Below, one piece after another: positions 51,530-58,952 of a DNA stretch of 64,000 bases (the stretch's first letter is position 1; every line of letters starts with the position of its first letter). Below the pieces are notes generated by a model that was not told the DNA's origin, ran no database searches, and worked only from the letters and a program-made list of their open reading frames with translations. This stretch comes from RUG334 sp045599645 (GTDB lineage: Bacteria > Muiribacteriota > Ozemobacteria > Ozemobacterales > Ozemobacteraceae), in contig JAZRWI010000058.1 of the NCBI GenBank assembly GCA_045599645.1, positions 1 to 64,000 on the forward strand, written 5' to 3'. Position numbers and translations under genes: made by a program.

Positions 51530-52147
51530 ATGTCTGTGGCACCTGCCAAAAAAGTTAAAAAGGAAAGCAGCTTCATTGCCTTATTTAAAGGATGTAGCTG
51601 CTTTTTCGTATTGTTGTTTGGTTTTGTAATTGTTGCTGCTGGTGCAGGTTACTTTTATTTAATACCTATATTTTCTGCAGTAAGGACAGAAATAAACCTT
51701 CCAGACTTTGATGGTCCATCAGAACAAGACTTTTGGAGCTTGCAGGAAAAGCTATTGAATAAAAAAGCCGATGATGAAAGCGAAAGCTCAGAAAAGAAAG
51801 AATGGGACTTTACTCCAGGACAGTTTAATGCAATGCTTTCTTCTATTCAGATTCCCCCTGTTTCAGGCTTTTGCCTCAGCAGAGTGAGACACGAATATAA
51901 GGATAAAGAGCTTCGTTATTACTTAATTGGTTCCGGATATATGCAAAAAAGACTGGTAATCAGTTTTGTAGTTAGTAATGACGGAAAAAATAGCCAGCCG
52001 TCAGAAATCAGGGTAAATGCCTGGAAGCCTTCCGGTGATTCAAAAGAGGAAAAATTTGTAAAAGGCATCATTACCGATATAGCAAATGCCGATAAATCAG
52101 GATTGTTGGAAAAAATTATAACAGGACAAATGAAACCTTATGAATGA
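51530..52147 (+). CDS. Membrane-anchored protein of unknown function
   Basis: 205 aa, starting 2 bp after the cheW stop. A cytoplasmic N-terminus (about 1-22, Lys-rich) precedes one membrane helix (about 23-46, CSCFFVLLFGFVIVAAGAGYFYL). An external domain follows (about 50-205) with a W-x-FTPGQFNAMLSS segment and a beta-rich part (KELRYYLIGSGYMQKRLVISFVV). No known domain is recognised. An inverted repeat (GATAAAACGATA...TATCGTGTTTATC) lies at 52148-52183, downstream and without a T-run. Confidence 0.6.
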   Translation: MSVAPAKKVKKESSFIALFKGCSCFFVLLFGFVIVAAGAGYFYLIPIFSAVRTEINLPDFDGPSEQDFWSLQEKLLNKKADDESESSEKKEWDFTPGQFNAMLSSIQIPPVSGFCLSRVRHEYKDKELRYYLIGSGYMQKRLVISFVVSNDGKNSQPSEIRVNAWKPSGDSKEEKFVKGIITDIANADKSGLLEKIITGQMKPYE

Positions 52148-52201
52148 TAAAACGATATTCTGAGAATTATCGTGTTTATCATCATTGGTTAAGGAATAAT
52201 A

Positions 52202-53005
52202 ATGGAAAATAATCAGACTTTTATAATTATCATAGCTGCAGTAGTAATCATATACGTAATATATAGATTCTGTAGTTTCTGGTTTGCAAAGCATGGCGGA
52301 AACGAAGGCTGGATAACTGAAACAAAGCCATCAATAGCTTGGCAGCGTTTAACAAACTGCTGGTGGAAATTCTTTTTTACTGTTTATAACAGAGTTGAAA
52401 TAAAGAATACCCATTATATACCAGCTGATCCAAACCAGAATTTTGTTACTGTAGCAAATCATGCTTCAATCTTAGATGGCTTTATTATGGGTATGAGTGT
52501 TTGGCGTCCTATTTATATCATGGTTAAGAAGGAAGCCTTTGAAATGCCTCTTGAAAGCTGGTATTTGCGCAAGGTATATACCTTCCCGGTAGATCGTTCA
52601 AAGGTAGATACTGGTGCTATAAAGCTAGCTATGAAGCATTTGTCTGACGGTGACTGCTTAGGTCTTTTCCCTGAAGGGACAAGAAATCGTCAGGGCTTTG
52701 TAAGCGAATTCAAACCTGGTGCAATCAAGCTTGCGCTTAAAAAGAAGGTTCCGATAATTCCGGCTTACATAGGCAATTCACATAGTATTACACCGCTTCA
52801 TACAATATTGCCAAGACCTGCTAAGCTTACTGTTACCTTCCTTGAACCAATTGATACCAAGGCTGAACTGGAAGCCGGCAAGACAGAACAGGATATTCTT
52901 GATATGCTTTATAAGAAGATTACTGAAGCTGGCGCTGAAATAATGGGCCACGACGTAAGAGACCCCGAATACCTAAAAACCCTAGAATCCAAACCTCAAT
53001 CCTAA
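52202..53005 (+). CDS. plsC: 1-acyl-sn-glycerol-3-phosphate acyltransferase (PlsC family)
   Basis: 267 aa, RBS AAGGA. An N-terminal membrane helix (about 7-26) is followed by the acyltransferase motifs NHASILDG (HX4D, about 83-90), FPVDRS (about 125), LFPEGTRNRQG (about 152-162) and VPIIPAYIGN (about 178). It makes phosphatidic acid from lysophosphatidic acid at the inner membrane. The C-terminal helix is charged. The convergent gene ends 6 bp later. Confidence 0.92.
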   Translation: MENNQTFIIIIAAVVIIYVIYRFCSFWFAKHGGNEGWITETKPSIAWQRLTNCWWKFFFTVYNRVEIKNTHYIPADPNQNFVTVANHASILDGFIMGMSVWRPIYIMVKKEAFEMPLESWYLRKVYTFPVDRSKVDTGAIKLAMKHLSDGDCLGLFPEGTRNRQGFVSEFKPGAIKLALKKKVPIIPAYIGNSHSITPLHTILPRPAKLTVTFLEPIDTKAELEAGKTEQDILDMLYKKITEAGAEIMGHDVRDPEYLKTLESKPQS

Positions 53006-53010
53006 AACAC

Positions 53011-53448
53011 CTAAAACACTCGTCTTCTAAAATTCCGCAATTCTTCAGATATGCTGAAGTTTTCTTCTGAAAACCCCGGCTTTTCAAGCTGTTTGATTCT
53101 AGACATTATCCAACGGCTTAAGCTGGGGTATTTTTCTATTTCATACTCTTTTTTCAATACTCTTAGAGCCAGATTGTAATATTTGTGTTTTCTAGCCAGG
53201 CAATATAATGCCAGATCATACCAGTCCTCTGTAAGCATATCTCTTGAATTAAGGTTTATTAATGCAAATTCAATCTGAAAGCCAGCCTGTTTTTCAAACT
53301 CAGCTTCATTTTTATATTCTTCTATAAGCAACCCCTGACTAAGTCTGGCATCTGCCATCAAAGTCGCTTTTTCTAAAATATTCAACTGATCAGCAAAAAG
53401 AATGCTTCCCAAAAACATGAATATAATTATTGTCAGTAGTTTTTTCAT
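53011..53448 (-). CDS. Small exported helical protein of unknown function
   Basis: 145 aa with a signal peptide (about 1-19, SILFA-DQ). The mature part is helical with TPR/SEL-like spacing (DMLTEDWYDLALYCLARKHKYYNLALRVLKKEYEIEKYPSLSRWIMSRIKQL), which suggests two or three helical hairpins for protein contact. No catalytic motif is seen. It is divergent from the pilus-like operon and may belong to it functionally. Confidence 0.55.
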   Translation of the reverse strand: MKKLLTIIIFMFLGSILFADQLNILEKATLMADARLSQGLLIEEYKNEAEFEKQAGFQIEFALINLNSRDMLTEDWYDLALYCLARKHKYYNLALRVLKKEYEIEKYPSLSRWIMSRIKQLEKPGFSEENFSISEELRNFRRRVF

Positions 53449-53549
53449 ACAACACTATAATAGCATTATTTTTGACATATAAACAGTTGAATGATAGTAT
53501 AAACATATATTGAGTATGCAATTCTTAAATCTCTTCGGAGCCCCTGAAT

Positions 53550-54782
53550 ATGAGCAACTTCACTGATGGTTTCGGTATTTTGCCATGGAACTACGAGCCA
53601 GGCTTTTTTAAACGCCTTTTTGGTCATATTCCGTTTACTATTTCAGCCGAAGATATTGTTTATAAAGATAAAAATGGCATACAGAAACAGATTGTATATG
53701 AATTTGTAGAATCAATAGAACAAAATGGTAATTTGCTTAAAATAGTAGCTGAAGGCGAGTCTCATATCCTAAAGGCTGATAATACTGCCGCTTTGTGTGA
53801 ACTTATCAAAAAGATAGTTGATGAAGATAAAGAATACTGTGAATTCATAAAGCTTCATGATATGCTTCCTGATGTTGGTATTGCTTATTTTAAGAGAGCT
53901 TTCAGATATAGAGGCGATCCTTATGCCAGTGCCGCAGATTTTATTTTATATACCTGTATAAGAAATGATTTTACAGATTTGCATTTTGAACCACAGCCAG
54001 AATTTGTAAAAATTAGTTATAGATGCAATGGAAAGCTGAAATACTGGAATAAAATAGATACTGACAATTATAATCATCTGCTTGCAAGATTGAAGTATAT
54101 GTTTGGTTGCAACAGCCAGATTACTGATAAAGCTCAGGAAGGTTCTTACTCTTGCATACGTCATGATGTCAGATTATCTACATTTCCTACTGATAATGGG
54201 GAAAGAACCTCGTTACGCTTTATAAGCACTATAAAGTTTCCGACTATCAAATCACTAGGTTGGCCAGGTGAAGCTTGTGACAGATGGCTAAAGCTTGTGA
54301 CTAGTGAGCCAGGTCTTTACATTATTACCGGGTCTGTAGGTTCAGGGAAGACAACGGCTATGTATGCTACTATTTCGGAACTTTTAGCTGCTAATAATGA
54401 TTGTATTCGTGCCGTTACCATAGAAGACCCTGTTGAAGCTAATATTGAAGGAATCTGTCAGTCATCATTGGATCCTAAGGCTGAAAAGAGTCTTGCTTCT
54501 GCTTTTAAGCATTTATTAAGGCAAGATCCTGATATAATAGCTATAGGTGAAATACGTGATGCAGAATGTATTACGGAAGCACTACAGGCTGGGTTGTCCG
54601 GACATATGGTTCTTGCTACCTTCCATGCAGGTTCTGCTGAAGATGCTATCGATAGAATAAAAATGATGGCTGCAGGAAATGAATTAATCTTGTCAGGGCT
54701 GAAGGGAATTTTGCACCTCAAGCTTACTTATACCGGGGAAACGGTTTGCCCATTCCCAACAATAAAGGAATTAAGCAAGTGA
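53550..54782 (+). CDS. GspE/PilB-type secretion ATPase
   Basis: 410 aa, RBS CGGAG. A divergent N-terminal region of about 110 residues is followed by the N2-like segment ASAADFILYTCIRNDFTDLHFEP (about 125-148). Then come Walker A GSVGSGKTTAMY (about 263-274), the Asp box AVTIEDPVE, Walker B DPDIIAIGEIRD (about 326-337) and the His box LATFHAGSAEDAI. The C-terminal tetra-Cys zinc element of GspE/PilB is absent. It powers assembly of a pseudopilus or pilus. Its last codons overlap the next gene (GTGA). Confidence 0.9.
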   Translation: MSNFTDGFGILPWNYEPGFFKRLFGHIPFTISAEDIVYKDKNGIQKQIVYEFVESIEQNGNLLKIVAEGESHILKADNTAALCELIKKIVDEDKEYCEFIKLHDMLPDVGIAYFKRAFRYRGDPYASAADFILYTCIRNDFTDLHFEPQPEFVKISYRCNGKLKYWNKIDTDNYNHLLARLKYMFGCNSQITDKAQEGSYSCIRHDVRLSTFPTDNGERTSLRFISTIKFPTIKSLGWPGEACDRWLKLVTSEPGLYIITGSVGSGKTTAMYATISELLAANNDCIRAVTIEDPVEANIEGICQSSLDPKAEKSLASAFKHLLRQDPDIIAIGEIRDAECITEALQAGLSGHMVLATFHAGSAEDAIDRIKMMAAGNELILSGLKGILHLKLTYTGETVCPFPTIKELSK

Positions 54783-55789
54783 AAAGACAATTATTCGATA
54801 ATTTTAATCCAATAGAGTTTTATAAAAAACACAGAAATAGTCTGGGAATGGAAATAGGCTTAAAGCTTAGTTCCGGCCTTGATCTGACAAGCACTCTTAA
54901 AAGTGTTGCTCCAGAAGCTTGCTGCAAGAGTGAGGAAAAAGCTCTTCTGGCAGCTTCAGATAGATTAAAACAAGGCGAAAGTCCCCAGAATGTATTAAAA
55001 GAAAAAAGAATTAATCTTAATGCCAGAGATAGATATGTTCTTTCATTGCCTATCGATGACAAGCAAAAGGGCATAATATTAAAAGGCTGGTTAATTAATT
55101 CCAAGTTGAGAGAAAGACATAACTGCTCATATAAGACAATCGGCTTTGCAATATCAGTTATTGGTGTAGTTAGCATAATGCTGTTTTCATTTGTATTTCC
55201 AATGTTCCATGAAATAGCACTAGGACAAAATGTTAGACCTGATGGATTCTTGAACAGTCTAGGTGAAGGCTTGAGGTTCCTTTATGTGTCAAAAATGTTC
55301 GTGCTTGTACCTATGCTGCTTCTCGGAATACTAGGGTTTGTCATTTTCTTAGGTAAGCTCGTTTTTAATTCTAAGATTATGGATGAAGAGGCAGATGTTA
55401 TCAGTATGGTTGCCTCCAGTGACTATGAAAACCAATGGAATAATATAGCCATGGTAAGCAATAAAATATGCTTTCCTACCATATATAAAAAGCTTGATAA
55501 GCTTGTAAATGCAATTAATAGCGGCGTGGAAACAGAAACTAGTATAGCGGACGCGAATCTGAGTCCTATGCTGACATGGTTTTTACAGTTAAGTGTTCAT
55601 AACAGGGAAGATAGAAGCTTCCTGGCTGAAGGCTCTCAAATGATGAAGCAGAGCGCTGACTATATGAATAATCAGCAGGTAAGAATTTTCGAAATATTGC
55701 TGATTATATTGGAAAGTCTCGTTGTTTTCATGTTCTTATACTACACCTTCGGAATGATGGAAGTATTAAAGGTAGGAATCCTGAATTAA
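54779..55789 (+). CDS. GspF/PilC-like inner-membrane platform protein, divergent copy 1
   Basis: 336 aa from GTG 54779 (coupled to the ATPase stop; the frame extends to 54746 but that overlap is not needed). Helices lie at about 130-150, 180-202 and 308-330. The two GspF half-domains are weak but present (MEIGLKLSSGLDLTSTLKSVAP; LVNAINSGVETETSIADANLSPMLTWFLQLSVHNRE), with the usual arrangement of three membrane segments. It is followed by a second GspF-like gene, an uncommon tandem pair. Confidence 0.75.
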   Translation: MKRQLFDNFNPIEFYKKHRNSLGMEIGLKLSSGLDLTSTLKSVAPEACCKSEEKALLAASDRLKQGESPQNVLKEKRINLNARDRYVLSLPIDDKQKGIILKGWLINSKLRERHNCSYKTIGFAISVIGVVSIMLFSFVFPMFHEIALGQNVRPDGFLNSLGEGLRFLYVSKMFVLVPMLLLGILGFVIFLGKLVFNSKIMDEEADVISMVASSDYENQWNNIAMVSNKICFPTIYKKLDKLVNAINSGVETETSIADANLSPMLTWFLQLSVHNREDRSFLAEGSQMMKQSADYMNNQQVRIFEILLIILESLVVFMFLYYTFGMMEVLKVGILN

Positions 55790-55790
55790 A

Positions 55791-56822
55791 ATGGCAGATG
55801 AATTAAAAACAACAAAATTATCTAATGACGAAATAATCAGCTTTTGTCAATTATTGTCTGCTGCAGTTAAGAGTAGGTTGCCTTTAGCTGACGCTTTACT
55901 TAAGCATAATAGCAGTAATGCTAAGTCTAGGGTTTCAAATCTTGCAAAAAGTTTGGCTATCCGATTACAGAGTGGCTACACAATTGAAGAGGCTACTAAA
56001 AGCCTGAAAGAAGTGGATCCTGTCGTTACACGTTTAATGCCATTGGCTGGCGATGATAGATTGATTGAAGTCTTTGATATATACACCAAATATCTTATAA
56101 GATGTGAAATCGTTAGAAAACAAATGAGTTTTATGGTTGGCTACCCATTTTTTGTAATGCTGATGGGGATTGCTATTTTGTTGTTTTTGAATATCAGGAT
56201 TTTCCCAGGTGTAGTTCAGTTGATTCATGAACTTAGCTTTTTTGAGGGTATTAGTCTTCGTTTGTTATATTTTGCTAATATAAGCTATTGGCCTTTATCG
56301 CTGGTTGTTCCAGCAATAATTTTATACTTGTTTATTGATAGCTTTTACATAATGTACACTGGTAAATTTATAAAATATTCTTTATGGGGAAAGCTAACAG
56401 GCCTTTCTAAGGCTGTCAGGCTGAGCGAGAAAGCTAGATTGGCGGCCATGCTTTCCCTATACATTAGGGCTGGTTTTACTTTTGAAAAAGCTGTAGCAGA
56501 GGTTTCTTCTTTTTCAGACCCTGTAGATAGTATCGAACTAAGTAGAGTTAAAAACAGATTGGCTAGTGGAAACTCTTTTTCAGATGCAGTGAATACATCT
56601 GAATTACTTGCTGAAATAATGAATGGGCACGAAAGCTTCGAAGAAATGCCGGAAAAGCTCGATTACATATATAATGGACTTAATGCAGAAGCAATACTTG
56701 TGCTTAATGGTGTTTCCTCTAAATTGTTTTATATATCTTTAGCATTGGCTGGTATTATAGTATTGGCTGTTAGTGCTGGTTTCTTTGGTATTTATCCTGC
56801 AATGATCGGAGGGCTGAAATAA
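55791..56822 (+). CDS. GspF/PilC-like inner-membrane platform protein, copy 2
   Basis: 343 aa. Half-domain 1: ISFCQLLSAAVKSRLPLADALLKH...GYTIEEATKSL. Half-domain 2: LAAMLSLYIRAGFTFEKAVAEVSS...GNSFSDAVNTSELLAEIMNGHESFEEMPEKL. Both follow the family pattern. Membrane segments lie at about 118-140, 170-190 and 312-335. It would form the inner-membrane platform with the preceding protein, possibly as a heteromer. The stop overlaps the next ATG (TAATG). Confidence 0.8.
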   Translation: MADELKTTKLSNDEIISFCQLLSAAVKSRLPLADALLKHNSSNAKSRVSNLAKSLAIRLQSGYTIEEATKSLKEVDPVVTRLMPLAGDDRLIEVFDIYTKYLIRCEIVRKQMSFMVGYPFFVMLMGIAILLFLNIRIFPGVVQLIHELSFFEGISLRLLYFANISYWPLSLVVPAIILYLFIDSFYIMYTGKFIKYSLWGKLTGLSKAVRLSEKARLAAMLSLYIRAGFTFEKAVAEVSSFSDPVDSIELSRVKNRLASGNSFSDAVNTSELLAEIMNGHESFEEMPEKLDYIYNGLNAEAILVLNGVSSKLFYISLALAGIIVLAVSAGFFGIYPAMIGGLK

Positions 56823-57193
56823 TGAATAGAAAAGCTCTCATGCTAGTGGAAGTAAGCGTTCTGATTATTGCTTCAATGATGATTTATATGGCAGTTACTA
56901 AGGCAATGAGTGAGCAGAACGCTGTTATTGAGCGAATGGCAGAAAATAATAATGTTCTTTTGATTCTTGATGGTATGGCCAATAAAGTAAAATCAGATTA
57001 TGATTCCGGGGTAGATTTTGGTAATCGTGAAACATTGAAAGGCTATAACGAAACCTTGAAAGATAGCCATTACAGGTTGACATTAGAATTTACAGAAGAT
57101 GGTAATGTTGTATTAGTGCTTTCTTTAATGAATAGTAATATGAAAGATATCATCAGACGTTACAGAAGAGAGGTCTTTTTGAAAAATGAATAA
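56822..57193 (+). CDS. Pseudopilin-like protein with prepilin signal
   Basis: 123 aa. A short basic leader MNRKA is followed by LMLVEVSVLIIASMMIYMAV, a class III signal with Glu at position +5 after cleavage behind Ala. An Ala at -1 instead of Gly is unusual but known. The rest is a small alpha/beta head (LILDGMANKVKSDYDSG, YRLTLEFTEDGNVVLVLSL). It is probably a minor pseudopilin such as GspI/PilV type. It overlaps the next gene by 8 nt. Confidence 0.7.
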   Translation: MNRKALMLVEVSVLIIASMMIYMAVTKAMSEQNAVIERMAENNNVLLILDGMANKVKSDYDSGVDFGNRETLKGYNETLKDSHYRLTLEFTEDGNVVLVLSLMNSNMKDIIRRYRREVFLKNE

Positions 57194-57716
57194 AAAAGGT
57201 TTCACTCTCATAGAATTAATGATTTTAATTGCCATAATTGGAATTATTTTCCCGTTAAATTCCTTCCAAGAAACCTTCAGGCAGTTCAATAGAAAAGAAG
57301 AACGCATGCAGGATCAGGAAAATATTTTCATATTCAGAAATCATCTTGTAAGCTTATTGAAAAATTCCAGACACATTGATAGTGCTTTTGATAGACAGCT
57401 TGTAATGGATAATTTCAGACTTGTCGTTTCTAAAGATAGAAAAAAGGTCATGCTTAATGGCAAAATATGGAAATTTAATGATTTTAAGCTGGGAGATTTT
57501 GAAAGATTAGATGATAAAACAGCCTACTGTAAAGTTGATAACGGTGGTAATAAATTTAATTTATATCTGACGCCAGGCAAGTATGACCCCGATTATTATA
57601 AGGATGATGTAAAAAATTCAGAAGATATGGATGAGACCCCCGAGAATAGTGTAGAACCAGGAAATAGCGAAGCTGATAACGAAGCTTCATCTGATGAGGT
57701 ACCATCAAATGACTAA
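57186..57716 (+). CDS. Prepilin-type pseudopilin (GspJ/PilW-like)
   Basis: 176 aa. Textbook prepilin signal MNKKG|FTLIELMILIAIIGIIFPL with Gly at -1 and Glu at +5. A head domain of about 100 residues follows, and an acidic Ser/Glu/Asp-rich C-terminal tail (about 140-176). Size and position after a smaller pseudopilin fit GspJ or PilW, but assignment beyond the prepilin family is inference. Its end overlaps the next short gene by 8 nt. Confidence 0.8.
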   Translation: MNKKGFTLIELMILIAIIGIIFPLNSFQETFRQFNRKEERMQDQENIFIFRNHLVSLLKNSRHIDSAFDRQLVMDNFRLVVSKDRKKVMLNGKIWKFNDFKLGDFERLDDKTAYCKVDNGGNKFNLYLTPGKYDPDYYKDDVKNSEDMDETPENSVEPGNSEADNEASSDEVPSND

Positions 57717-57891
57717 TAAATACTATGTTAGAAACCAAAATAAACGTGGATTTACTGTCATGCTGATTCTCATTCTGCTGAGTATGATAATATTCTGGCG
57801 CATGATTTTCAGCACTAATGAAGCTGCATCCTTTATTAGGTTTCAAAAAAAGGCAATGGATTCTTCCAATATAAGCATTGAAAAGTTTTGA
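57709..57891 (+). CDS. Very short GspK-like prepilin
   Basis: 60 aa from ATG 57709 (GAGG upstream). Leader MTNKYYVRNQNKRG is followed by FTVMLILILLSMIIFWRMIF. A Gly at -1 and no Glu at +5 (Leu instead) is the hallmark of GspK-type tip pseudopilins. A normal GspK has a head of 200 or more residues; this product ends after about 26 more residues and is followed by a terminator, so it is either a remnant or a minimal form. Confidence 0.55.
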   Translation: MTNKYYVRNQNKRGFTVMLILILLSMIIFWRMIFSTNEAASFIRFQKKAMDSSNISIEKF

Positions 57892-57895
57892 TAAA

Positions 57896-57926
57896 AAAAA
57901 AGTTCCCTTGATTTGGGAACTTTTTG
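57896..57926. terminator. Bidirectional Rho-independent terminator
   Basis: AGTTCCC pairs with GGGAACT across TTGATTT. T-runs occur on both strands, serving the pseudopilin operon and the convergent lipoprotein gene. Confidence 0.88.
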
Positions 57927-57945
57927 AGTTTTTATTTGTTTATTC

Positions 57946-58605
57946 TTATGGGACGAATGTTAATTCAAAGGCTAGTGTATTGGTTTTGTGACCATTGATT
58001 TTCATATAGACCATCATTTGATGGACACCAAGCGGCGCGCTGGCTATATCTGTTGTTGTGAATGGAATCTGTGCGTAGAACTGACCGGCTATTTCATTGG
58101 TATTTATTCTGACTGGAATCAGAATAGGTTCAGCATAGCGTCTATAGAAATCTGCAATAGCCTGTGGGTCGTTGATACTTGGGGTTGCTATATCTGTAAC
58201 GGGGTTTGTAGTTGCCATTCTAGCAAAGGAATAGTCGTCAAAGGGTATGACCTGATTTGTCATCACTGCTCTTGCTGATTGAGTGATAATCATTTCTGCT
58301 GCGGAACCAATGACTCCTATTGGCTCTGTTATTGGCAGATCAATTGTTTTTACAAAGCTTAAATATGCATTGGCTGAATTTACGGTTTCTGGTGAAGTCC
58401 AGTCGCAAGTAAACGACAGGATACCGCCTGTGCATTTTGCTATATTGGTAGACTGGGTTTGTAAATTCTGGATAGAAGGCTGTATAAAGCTAACAGGTTC
58501 TTCCACTTCTCCTGATTTGCCACATCCAACCGTTATTGTAGCGAACATCGCAAAGAATGCAATGCAGATACATTTCATTGTTGAAGATAATTTAAGCTTT
58601 TTCAT
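57946..58605 (-). CDS. Lipoprotein of unknown function
   Basis: 219 aa with a lipobox TVGC (Cys28) after a Lys-rich start and a hydrophobic stretch (CIAFFAMFATI). The mature part has one Cys pair (KCTGGILSFTCDW, about 57-69) and beta-rich stretches (ILIPVRINTNEIAGQFYAQIPF, HQMMVYMKINGHKTNTLAFELTF). It does not match TssJ or a pilotin by eye. It lies between the pseudopilus operon and the type VI tip genes on the minus strand. Confidence 0.65.
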   Translation of the reverse strand: MKKLKLSSTMKCICIAFFAMFATITVGCGKSGEVEEPVSFIQPSIQNLQTQSTNIAKCTGGILSFTCDWTSPETVNSANAYLSFVKTIDLPITEPIGVIGSAAEMIITQSARAVMTNQVIPFDDYSFARMATTNPVTDIATPSINDPQAIADFYRRYAEPILIPVRINTNEIAGQFYAQIPFTTTDIASAPLGVHQMMVYMKINGHKTNTLAFELTFVP

Positions 58606-58660
58606 ACTTAAATTATCGGAAAAAATTGAAATAAAATAATATAAAATTTAACCTAAAACA

Positions 58661-58690
58661 AAAAAAGCACTTCGCAAGAAGCGCTTTTTT
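58661..58690 (-). terminator. Rho-independent terminator of the 23-codon gene
   Basis: On the minus strand GCGCTTC pairs with GAAGTGC across TTGC, followed by seven T. A-runs and T-runs on both sides make it potentially bidirectional. Confidence 0.82.
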
Positions 58691-58697
58691 GTTTTTT

Positions 58698-58769
58698 TCA
58701 TGGCAATATTTCTTGCTTTGCCTGTTCAGCTTGAGCAAGAATATTCATCCATTCATGTTCGCAATCCAT
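58698..58769 (-). CDS. Putative 23-aa small protein
   Basis: ATG at 58769 is preceded by AAAGGA at good spacing. The frame encodes 23 residues (starts MDCEHEWMNIL, ends QEILP) and stops 8 bp before a strong terminator. A consensus-like promoter lies about 60 nt upstream of the start. The peptide is amphipathic and helical with His/Cys/Glu at its N-terminus. It is either a small protein or the coding part of a small RNA of about 160 nt. No homologue is recognised. Confidence 0.5.
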   Translation of the reverse strand: MDCEHEWMNILAQAEQAKQEILP

Positions 58770-58831
58770 AATGTTTATCCTTTAACTTAAGCTTTGATTA
58801 ATATGTATTACAAATCGACTTTACTGTATGA

Positions 58832-58860
58832 AATATACATCGACATACCCTACACGTCAA
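58832..58860 (-). promoter_or_regulatory. Sigma-70-type promoter for the small gene
   Basis: On the minus strand TTGACG (58855-58860), 17-bp spacer, TATATT (58832-58837). It is the best consensus promoter in the surrounding 347-bp gap (58606-58952). Confidence 0.6.
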
Positions 58861-58952
58861 ATAATTTTTTTTATAAAATTTATTCTTGATACGGTTTGTT
58901 GAAACTCCTTCTTCTAGCGATATTTCATAAATTAGAGATTGTACTCATTCAA

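Noticed and set aside
52148..52183. Inverted repeat after the 205-aa membrane protein gene as a terminator
   Set aside because: The stem is good but no T-run follows on either strand, so it was not called as a terminator.
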